DNA of 18,705 nt from JABHIB01 sp964497715 (GTDB taxonomy: Archaea; Nanobdellota; Nanobdellia; SCGC-AAA011-G17; PNOQ01): assembly GCA_964497715.1 (NCBI GenBank), contig CAZCDH010000012.1:1-18705 (forward strand), read 5' to 3'. How positions within the stretch are numbered: the stretch's first letter is position 1; the number at the start of each line of letters is the position of its first letter. The notes under the pieces are model-generated. The model did no database searches. It saw only the letters and a list, made by a program, of their open reading frames with translations, and was not told where the DNA came from. This document shows positions 13,573 to 18,705 of this stretch, piece after piece. A program made the translations under genes and the position numbers.

Positions 13573-14139
13573 ATGTTGAGAACACCAATAGCAAAAGAAG
13601 AAAGTGCAATAATCTTGGACTTTCTAAAACACGGGTATCATTACGATTCAAGGCCGTTGCATCAGAAGACTGCAATAGCTCAAGCTATAGGGTGTAGCCA
13701 TTTTACAATATTAGAATTAGTTCCAAAAAAAGATGAATTCTTACAACCTCTAGAAAAAGTATATATTGGAGAAGGTAAGAGAAATAGGATCCATCACATA
13801 TCTGGAAAAATACCTCTATCAAAATTAACTCAGACAGCAAAATTAGAACTAGAAGATGCAGTAGAATCTTTAATAGATGAAAATGAAAAAAGATTTGTTG
13901 ACTTCTTCAACAATGCAGGACCAATAAACATGAGAATGCACCAATTAGAACTATTGCCTGGAATTGGAAAAAGGCACACAAGAGAGATACTAGATGAAAG
14001 AGATGAAAAACCATTCGAATCATTCGCAGATATCAGTGAGCGTCTTAAACTAGTTCCAAACCCAAAGAATACAATAATAAAGAGAATATTTGTTGAATTG
14101 GATAACGAAGACAAACATAAAATCTTCACAAACAATTAA
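13573..14139 (+). CDS. DUF655 family RNA-binding-type protein (OB fold + helix-hairpin-helix)
   Basis: This 188-residue protein belongs to DUF655, a conserved archaeal family of unknown exact role found beside rpoF and usually ksgA. The N-terminal half includes a basic K-V-Y-I-G-E-G-K-R-N-R-I-H-H-I-S-G segment (62-78) that resembles an OB-type nucleic-acid surface. A helix-hairpin-helix motif follows, L-E-L-L-P-G-I-G-K-R-H (125-135), leading into S-F-A-D-I-S-E-R-L (150-158). It probably binds RNA or DNA. It lies 20 bases after rpoF. No ksgA follows: the next gene is rps13 with its own promoter. Confidence 0.9.
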   Translation: MLRTPIAKEESAIILDFLKHGYHYDSRPLHQKTAIAQAIGCSHFTILELVPKKDEFLQPLEKVYIGEGKRNRIHHISGKIPLSKLTQTAKLELEDAVESLIDENEKRFVDFFNNAGPINMRMHQLELLPGIGKRHTREILDERDEKPFESFADISERLKLVPNPKNTIIKRIFVELDNEDKHKIFTNN

Positions 14140-14155
14140 ATGAACGGCCAAAAGC

Positions 14156-14163
14156 TTTTTAAA
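14156..14163 (+). promoter_or_regulatory. TATA box of the rps13 operon
   Basis: TTTTTAAA within AAAGCTTTTTAAAG is centred about 32 bases before the rps13 ATG at 14192, leaving a leader of about six bases. It is probably the main promoter of the nine-protein operon with its embedded tRNA. Confidence 0.55.
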
Positions 14164-14191
14164 GCCAATCGAAACTTTGTAAACACATAAA

Positions 14192-14656
14192 ATGACAGAA
14201 GAAAATAAAGATTTCAAACACATCGTACGTATCTCTATGACAGATATAGATGGGAAAAAATCAATCATAGGTGGACTAATAAGAGTAAAGGGAATAGGAC
14301 ATTCATTTTCTAACGCAATCTGCGTAGCTTTAGATCTAGATAAGAATAAAAGAATTGGAGATCTTAACGAGGCAGAAATAAAAAAAATCGAAGAAGCTCT
14401 AAAAGATCCTGAAAAGATAGGAATTCCAAATTGGGCACTAAATAGAAGAAAAGATTATGATGAAGGAGTTGACAAACATAAAATAAATATTGATTTGAAA
14501 CTTCAAAAAGAATTCGATTATAAAAGATTACAAAAAATTAAAAGTTATCGTGGTTTAAGATTATCCGTAGGATTACCAGTAAGGGGTCAGAGAACAAGAT
14601 CAAACTTTAGAAGTAATAAAGGTAAAGGTATGGGAGTAAAGAAGAAAAAGAAATAA
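14192..14656 (+). CDS. rps13: Ribosomal protein uS13
   Basis: This 154-residue protein is uS13 of the small-subunit head. The N-terminal helical domain includes R-V-K-G-I-G-H-S-F-S-N-A. The family signature S-Y-R-G-L-R-L-S-V-G-L-P-V-R-G-Q (117-132) leads to R-T-R-S-N, and the protein ends in a lysine run. Length is normal for Archaea. It starts the conserved cluster rps13-rps4-rps11-rpoD. Confidence 0.98.
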   Translation: MTEENKDFKHIVRISMTDIDGKKSIIGGLIRVKGIGHSFSNAICVALDLDKNKRIGDLNEAEIKKIEEALKDPEKIGIPNWALNRRKDYDEGVDKHKINIDLKLQKEFDYKRLQKIKSYRGLRLSVGLPVRGQRTRSNFRSNKGKGMGVKKKKK

Positions 14657-14666
14657 CTAGATTAAA

Positions 14667-15401
14667 ATGGGACAAACAAAAAGACAAAGAAAAAAGTATA
14701 CAACTCCTTCACACCCTTGGCAGAAAGAAAGAATAGTCCAAGAGAAAGAATTAAAGAGAGATTACGGTCTAAAAAATAAAGAAGAGATCTGGAAAAGCAC
14801 AGCAAAGTTAAGAAAGGTTACAACTCAAGTTAAAAAAATCATTGCTGCAAAAGGATCCTCTCAAGCTCTAAAAGAGAAAGAAGCACTTTTAACCCATTTA
14901 ATGAAATTCAAATTGATCGCAAAAGGTACAGACCTTGATGATATTCTAGAATTGACAACAAAAGATTTTTTAGAAAGAAGATTGCAAACAATAGTATTCA
15001 AAAGAAAAGTTTCAAGAACAATTGATCAAGCACGTCAAATGATAGTTCACGGACATGTATTAGTAGATAACAAAAAGGTAACAATTCCATCATACTTAGT
15101 TAATGCAAATGAAGAAGGAAAAGTTGTAGTAAATCCTAAATCAAGATTTGCAAAAGAAGATATGGAAGATAAAAAAGAAGTTCCTGGAGAATATAAAGGA
15201 GAGAAAAAAGAAGTTGATAAAACTAAAGAATCAGTTGAAGAAAAGAAAGAAACTCCTAAAGAAGAAGTAAAGGAACCAGTTAAAGAAGAAACAAAAAAAG
15301 TTCCAAAGACTGAAGAAAAACCTGAAGTAGTAGAGCCAGTTAAAAAAGAAGCTCCGAAAACTGAAGAAACCCCTAAAGAAGTTAAAGAGGATAAAAAATG
15401 A
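14667..15401 (+). CDS. rps4: Ribosomal protein uS4 with long charged C-terminal tail
   Basis: Residues 1-165 are a complete archaeal uS4: N-terminal G-Q-T-K-R-Q-R-K-K-Y and P-S-H-P-W, and the S4 RNA-binding domain at about 103-165 with F-L-E-R-R-L-Q-T-I-V and Q-A-R-Q-M-I-V-H-G-H-V. It is a primary 16S rRNA binder. Residues 166-244 are a tail almost entirely of Lys, Glu, Pro, Thr and Val with repeated V-K-E-E/P-V units, about 60 residues beyond the usual family end. A similar K/E/V repeat occurs in the FtsY linker. The stop overlaps the rps11 start by four bases (15398-15401). The tail reads without frame errors and is likely disordered. Confidence 0.96.
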   Translation: MGQTKRQRKKYTTPSHPWQKERIVQEKELKRDYGLKNKEEIWKSTAKLRKVTTQVKKIIAAKGSSQALKEKEALLTHLMKFKLIAKGTDLDDILELTTKDFLERRLQTIVFKRKVSRTIDQARQMIVHGHVLVDNKKVTIPSYLVNANEEGKVVVNPKSRFAKEDMEDKKEVPGEYKGEKKEVDKTKESVEEKKETPKEEVKEPVKEETKKVPKTEEKPEVVEPVKKEAPKTEETPKEVKEDKK

Positions 15402-15805
15402 ATCAAAGACCACAAAAAAAATTAAAATGGGGAATAGCACATATTTATTCATCATATAATAATACAATAATTCATGTAACTGATATTACTGGAACAGAAA
15501 CAATAGCTAAATCATCCGGTGGAATGGTTACAAAATCACACAGATTAGAAAGCAGTCCTACAGCAGCTATGAACGCAGCAAAGATGATTGCAGAGAATAT
15601 TAGAGATAAAGGAATTAATGCCTTAAATTTAAGAATTAGAGCTCCTGGTGGACACAATGGGCCAATGAGTACAGGTTCAGGTGCACAAGCAGCAATAAGA
15701 ACACTTGCAAGAGCAGGAATAAGAATAGGAAAGATCTCAGAAGTAACACCTGTACCTCACGATGGATGTCGTAAGAAAGGTGGTAAAAGAGGAAGAAGAG
15801 TATAA
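15398..15805 (+). CDS. rps11: Ribosomal protein uS11
   Basis: This 135-residue protein is uS11 of the small-subunit platform. Signatures are W-G-I-A-H-I-Y-S-S-Y-N-N-T (11-23), S-S-G-G-M-V, the R-I-R-A-P-G-G-H-N-G motif near 80-90, and the C-terminal V-T-P-V-P-H-D-G-C-R-K-K-G-G-K-R-G-R. It starts inside the rps4 stop (ATGA overlap) and ends one base before rpoD. Confidence 0.98.
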   Translation: MNQRPQKKLKWGIAHIYSSYNNTIIHVTDITGTETIAKSSGGMVTKSHRLESSPTAAMNAAKMIAENIRDKGINALNLRIRAPGGHNGPMSTGSGAQAAIRTLARAGIRIGKISEVTPVPHDGCRKKGGKRGRRV

Positions 15806-15806
15806 A

Positions 15807-16619
15807 ATGAAAATTAAGATCCTAGAAAAAAATGAGCAGAAATTAACATTTGAATTAACAGAATCAAATGAAACATTTGCTAACACACTAAGAAGAATTA
15901 TGATTTCAGAAGTGCCAACTATGGCAATTGATGAGATAAACTTTTTCGCAAATGATTCAGCACTTTATGATGAAGTGCTAGCTCATAGAATAGGATTAAT
16001 ACCACTAACAACAGATCTTAAGATATATAATTTGCCAGAAAATTGTAAATGTAAGGGAGAAGGTTGTAATCTTTGTAGAACAATTATATCTCTAAAATCA
16101 GAAGGTCCTAAAATGGTTTATGCAGAAGAATTAACTGCTGAAGATGAAGAAATAAAAGCATATCATCCAAAAATGCCATTAGTTCTTTTATTAGAAGGAC
16201 AAAAAATCAAATTCGAAGCAACAGCAATATTAGGTTTAGGAAAAAACCATGCAAAATATATGCCGGGTGCAATCTTTTACAAACACAAAGCAAAACTAAG
16301 GATAAACAATTCACATGCAGATTTTGATAAATTCAAAGACAAATATCCTAAGCAAGCATTTAAAGACGGTAAATTAGATGAAGAAAAATTACTAAGAAAT
16401 GATTTATACCAAGCTTGTGCAAATATAAACAAAGATATACTAGCTATCAAATATGATAGAGACAATTTCATATTCAAAGTAGAATCATTCGGGCAATTAG
16501 CTCCAGAAGAAATATTAAGAACAGCAATAGAAAAACTTAATGAGAAAACTGATGATTTTGCAAAAGCAATAAAAAAAGACGGTAAAAAATTAAAACTACC
16601 ATCTTTAAAAAGATCATAA
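15807..16619 (+). CDS. rpoD: RNA polymerase subunit Rpo3 (RpoD)
   Basis: This 270-residue protein is archaeal Rpo3, homologous to Rpb3 and to part of bacterial alpha, which assembles the polymerase with Rpo11 and Rpo10. It has the alpha motif F-A-N-T-L-R-R-I-M-I-S-E-V-P-T (24-38), then a zinc-type loop with C80, C82, C87 and C90. F-E-A-T-A-I-L-G-L-G-K-N-H-A-K-Y follows, and a C-terminal dimerisation helix. The region that holds Fe-S ferredoxin cysteines in some archaea keeps only one Cys (Y-Q-A-C-A-N-I), so no cluster is expected. The frame is open from 15762, but those codons overlap rps11; the ATG one base after its stop gives the normal N-terminus. Confidence 0.97.
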   Translation: MKIKILEKNEQKLTFELTESNETFANTLRRIMISEVPTMAIDEINFFANDSALYDEVLAHRIGLIPLTTDLKIYNLPENCKCKGEGCNLCRTIISLKSEGPKMVYAEELTAEDEEIKAYHPKMPLVLLLEGQKIKFEATAILGLGKNHAKYMPGAIFYKHKAKLRINNSHADFDKFKDKYPKQAFKDGKLDEEKLLRNDLYQACANINKDILAIKYDRDNFIFKVESFGQLAPEEILRTAIEKLNEKTDDFAKAIKKDGKKLKLPSLKRS

Positions 16620-16636
16620 TATTCACTCTCGCTAAT

Positions 16637-16720
16637 GCGAGGGTGCCGGAGTGGTCAAACGGATACGGTTAAGGCCCGTATGGCTTAGTGCCTACGCAGG
16701 TTCGAGTCCTGTCCCTCGCA
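16637..16720 (+). tRNA. tRNA-Leu (AAG anticodon)
   Basis: This is a complete class II tRNA. Acceptor GCGAGGG (16637-16643) pairs with CCCTCGC (16713-16719), with discriminator A16720. The D stem is CCG/CGG (16646-16648, 16660-16662). The anticodon stem is TACGG/CCGTA around the loop TTAAGGC (16669-16675), so the anticodon is AAG at 16671-16673. The long variable arm (GGC/GCC, 16682-16692) and TTCGAGT T loop are intact. No intron and no encoded CCA. The loop pattern TTNAGG matches archaeal CUN-decoding leucine tRNAs, where position 34 is normally G, U or C. A tRNA-Leu between rpoD and rpl18e is a known archaeal arrangement; it is probably cut from the operon transcript. Confidence 0.95.
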
Positions 16721-16730
16721 TAATGAAAAA

Positions 16731-17081
16731 ATGAAAAAAGCAAAACACACAAACGAACTATTGAACAACCTGATACTTGATTTGAAGGTTCATTCACATA
16801 AAGAGAAATCTCCTTTTTGGAAAGCAATAGCTAAAGAGTTAGAAAAACCAACAAGAAGAAAAAGAACAGTTAATATTTCAAAATTAAATAAAGTAACAAA
16901 AAAAGGAGAAACTATTGTAGTACCTGGAAAAGTTCTAGGTAATGGTGAACTAAATCATGATTTAACAATTGCTGCATTCAACTTTTCAGAAACAGCAAAA
17001 AATAAACTTAAAAACACTCTAACAATAAGAGAGTTATTAAAGAAAGATCAAAAAGGGAAGAATACGAGGATAATTTGTTAA
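16731..17081 (+). CDS. rpl18e: Ribosomal protein eL18
   Basis: This 116-residue protein is eL18 of the large subunit. It shows the N-terminal helix T-N-E-L-L-N-N-L-I-L-D-L, P-F-W-K-A-I-A-K-E-L, the R-R-K-R-T-V-N-I-S-K-L motif (41-51) and V-P-G-K-V-L-G-N-G-E-L (64-74). The start is ten bases after the tRNA-Leu end, so 3' processing of the tRNA would leave a nearly leaderless mRNA for this and the following genes. Confidence 0.96.
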   Translation: MKKAKHTNELLNNLILDLKVHSHKEKSPFWKAIAKELEKPTRRKRTVNISKLNKVTKKGETIVVPGKVLGNGELNHDLTIAAFNFSETAKNKLKNTLTIRELLKKDQKGKNTRIIC

Positions 17082-17082
17082 A

Positions 17083-17493
17083 ATGGCAGTAATAGATGGA
17101 ACAGATTTAATATTAGGAAGAATGGCAGCAATTGTTGCAAAGAGATCACTACTCGGAGAGAAGATAGATATAATCAATTGTGAAAAAATAATTATAGCTG
17201 GAGATAAAAAATCTGTTTTAGAAGCATACAAAATAAAAGCAAAAAGAGGATGCCCATTAAAAGGTCCTTTTTTCCAAAAAATGCCAGACAGATTTACAAG
17301 AAGAGCAATCAGAGGAATGTTACCATACAAAAAAGAAAAAGGTAAGAATGCATTCAAAAGAATAATGTGCTACTTAGGATCACCTGACGAATTCAAAGAA
17401 AATAAGCCAGAAAGTCCAGAAGCAGCAAGAATCACAAAAGGAAAGATTTTAAAATACACTACAGTTGGAGAACTTTGTAAAAACCTAAAATGA
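17083..17493 (+). CDS. rpl13: Ribosomal protein uL13
   Basis: This 136-residue protein is uL13. Markers are the N-terminal V-I-D-G-T-D-L-I-L-G-R-M-A-A (3-16), K-R-G-C-P-L-K-G-P-F, and the central R-A-I-R-G-M-L-P-Y-K (74-83) leading to R-I-M-C-Y-L-G. It starts one base after rpl18e and its stop overlaps the rps9 start by four bases (17490-17493). Confidence 0.97.
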   Translation: MAVIDGTDLILGRMAAIVAKRSLLGEKIDIINCEKIIIAGDKKSVLEAYKIKAKRGCPLKGPFFQKMPDRFTRRAIRGMLPYKKEKGKNAFKRIMCYLGSPDEFKENKPESPEAARITKGKILKYTTVGELCKNLK

Positions 17494-17885
17494 GCAATAT
17501 ATTTCATAAAGCAGGAAAGAGAAAAAGAGCAGTTGCAAAGGCAACAATAAAACCAGGAAAAGGTTCAGTTAGAATAAACTCTACACTATTAGAGAACTAC
17601 GAGCCAAAAATAGCTCAAATGAGAATAAAAGAACCTCTAGCAATAGTAGGTGCAGATGCTTCTAAATACGACATCAGAGTAAGAGTAAATGGTGGAGGGT
17701 GGCAAGCTCAAGCAGAAGCTGCTAGATTAGCAATCGCACGTGCATTTGTAGAATCAAAAAAATCACTTAAACAAACATTCTTAGATTACGATAGACATTT
17801 ATTAGTAGCAGACACAAGATACAAAGAAGCTTGTAAGCCTGGCGATTCTAAAGCTAGAGCAAAGCGTACAAAATCATACCGTTAA
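17490..17885 (+). CDS. rps9: Ribosomal protein uS9
   Basis: This 131-residue protein is uS9 of the small-subunit head, whose C-terminal tail reaches the P-site tRNA. It has G-K-R-K-R-A-V-A-K-A (9-18), the V-R-V-N-G-G-G-W-Q-A-Q-A core (64-75), A-I-A-R-A-F-V, L-D-Y-D-R-H-L-L-V-A-D and the basic end A-R-A-K-R-T-K-S-Y-R. Its end with Arg is typical and functionally important in this family. It is translationally coupled to rpl13 by an ATGA overlap. Confidence 0.98.
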   Translation: MSNIFHKAGKRKRAVAKATIKPGKGSVRINSTLLENYEPKIAQMRIKEPLAIVGADASKYDIRVRVNGGGWQAQAEAARLAIARAFVESKKSLKQTFLDYDRHLLVADTRYKEACKPGDSKARAKRTKSYR

Positions 17886-17895
17886 GGAAATAAAA

Positions 17896-18096
17896 ATGAT
17901 AATACCAATAAGATGCTTTTCATGTGGAAAACCTGTAGGACACCTTTGGGAAGAATACAAGGAAAGGACTGAAGAGAAAAGCGAAGACAAAAAGAAAGTC
18001 TTAGATGACTTAGGCATTAAAAGGTATTGTTGTAGAGCTTTGTTCTTGGGTCATGTTGATCTTCTTGAAGAAGTTGCTAAATTTAAAAAATTCTAA
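17896..18096 (+). CDS. rpoN: RNA polymerase subunit Rpo10 (RpoN)
   Basis: This 66-residue protein is archaeal Rpo10 (Rpb10 homologue), a small zinc protein that helps assemble the Rpo3-Rpo11 platform. The four zinc cysteines are visible: C7-F-S-C10 near the start and C45-C46 in the R-Y-C-C-R motif after L-D-D-L-G-I-K. The end G-H-V-D-L-L matches the family. It follows rps9 by ten bases. In many archaea rpoK and rps2 come next; here the cluster stops, and the stop codon directly touches that of the convergent RHS-type gene. Confidence 0.97.
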   Translation: MIIPIRCFSCGKPVGHLWEEYKERTEEKSEDKKKVLDDLGIKRYCCRALFLGHVDLLEEVAKFKKF

Positions 18097-18705
18097 TTAT
18101 TTTAATATTTCTTGAATTATTTCTATCAACTCAGACTTAGGTAAATGTTTTTGGCCAGGTAATTTTCTTTTTTCTATCTCTGCATGAAATCTTCCAGTCT
18201 GTTCCTTATTAAGCTCTTCTTTCTTTGCAAGTTGCTCGGGCCATTCTTCCTGATGAGAATTTCTTGAACCTTCAGGATCAAAGTCTGGATCTTCTTCAGG
18301 ATCATTAGGAGTTCCTGTTGAACTCAAATCCTCCCGGACTTCATCCCAAGTCCAATCTTGGACCTCTTGGTCTGTTTTGGCATCTGAAATATGAACCGGT
18401 TTTTGAACTCCAATATTAAGATTATCTAGTTGGGCAGTCCTGAATAAACCTGAAGAGGAAGGACCTGGCCCAAGTTCAACATATTCCTGATTCCATATAT
18501 CTGCCTGGACCTGCATCGTTAGAGCGACTATTCCTAATGTCGCCGCCCCTGCCATAACTCCAAGAGTTACTGGATTATATAGAAGTGGGGACAGAGTAGG
18601 TGATGCAACCAGTGGCCCAGTTATTTCAATGACCTCAGGCAGTTCTCCACTAGGATCAACCAAATTCAAAGGATTATTCCTAACATAGTGATAAGAGGGT
18701 TCAGA
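18097..18705 (-). CDS. C-terminal part of an RHS/YD-repeat protein, possible polymorphic toxin end
   Basis: The frame is open from the window edge, so the protein continues beyond 18705; the 202 visible residues are its C-terminus. They begin with the end of the RHS core, Y-H-Y-V-R-N-N-P-L-N-L-V-D-P-S-G-E, matching the family motif Y-x-Y-V-x-N-N-P-x-N-x-V-D-P-x-G. A hydrophobic stretch follows (L-G-V-M-A-G-A-A-T-L-G-I-V-A-L), then an acidic, Pro-rich region, then a basic end with G-R-F-H-A-E-I-E-K-R-K. Unrelated C-terminal domains after this core are often toxins in polymorphic toxin systems; I cannot name this one. GC is about 45-50%, well above its neighbours, which suggests recent transfer. 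No small immunity gene is visible in this window. Confidence 0.88.
   Translation of the reverse strand, partial: SEPSYHYVRNNPLNLVDPSGELPEVIEITGPLVASPTLSPLLYNPVTLGVMAGAATLGIVALTMQVQADIWNQEYVELGPGPSSSGLFRTAQLDNLNIGVQKPVHISDAKTDQEVQDWTWDEVREDLSSTGTPNDPEEDPDFDPEGSRNSHQEEWPEQLAKKEELNKEQTGRFHAEIEKRKLPGQKHLPKSELIEIIQEILK

Noticed and set aside
15231..15467. Minus-strand Phe-rich frames in the rps4 tail and in the ftsY linker
   Set aside because: They are complements of K/E-rich repeats and have no start signals or independent support.
15762..15806. Upstream ATG giving rpoD fifteen extra residues
   Set aside because: The extra codons lie inside rps11 and encode non-conserved charged residues; the ATG at 15807 gives the family N-terminus.
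1..18705. CRISPR arrays, insertion sequences or replication origins
   Set aside because: No spaced direct repeats, transposase genes, terminal inverted repeats or origin-type repeat clusters were seen.

Overview
The window is an AT-rich stretch of an archaeal chromosome. Archaeal markers include a thermosome, Rpo3, Rpo4 and Rpo10, eL18, eL21, SRP54 with an archaeal 7S RNA, archaeal DnaG, CX4C-type Elp3 and DUF655. Small genes, tight spacing and many unassigned proteins suggest a DPANN-type archaeon (Pacearchaeota/Woesearchaeota-like); that placement is inference. A run of 100 N inside ftsY marks a scaffold join, so this is draft data.

Left part (1-6191, minus strand). A cut-off tRNA-Gln lies at the window edge. 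Upstream of it is a tight cluster read leftward: a helical protein with an internal duplication, ftsY, srp54, a type II thymidine kinase and the KEOPS kinase bud32. The thermosome gene follows. A divergent promoter region separates it from a CBS/zinc-ribbon protein on the plus strand.

Middle part (6340-10866). Three tandem paralogs of unknown function each have their own TATA box. Next comes a 291-base gap with a GC-rich, foldable segment (8516-8592) that looks like an undescribed structured RNA, or the start of a 253-base leader of dnaG. dnaG itself has a strong Shine-Dalgarno site, unlike its neighbours. A small Cys-rich membrane protein follows, then the SRP 7S RNA gene on the minus strand (about 10568-10840). 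The 7S RNA appears to share one palindromic TATA box with the divergent elp3 gene. SRP54, FtsY and 7S RNA therefore all lie in one window.

Right part (10891-18096, plus strand). This is a translation and transcription block: elp3, an S30AE/HPF-like protein, rpl21e, rpoF and DUF655, then the conserved archaeal cluster rps13-rps4-rps11-rpoD-tRNA-Leu-rpl18e-rpl13-rps9-rpoN. The tRNA-Leu has an AAG anticodon, which is anomalous in Archaea. The block ends exactly against the stop codon of a convergent, GC-richer gene, the C-terminal end of an RHS/YD-repeat protein that runs off the window.

Many genes have a TATA-like box centred 26-27 bases before the ATG, so leaderless transcripts seem to be the rule. 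The strongest candidates for something new are the structured RNA before dnaG, the shared 7S RNA/elp3 promoter, the A34 tRNA-Leu, the tandem paralog trio and the RHS tail.
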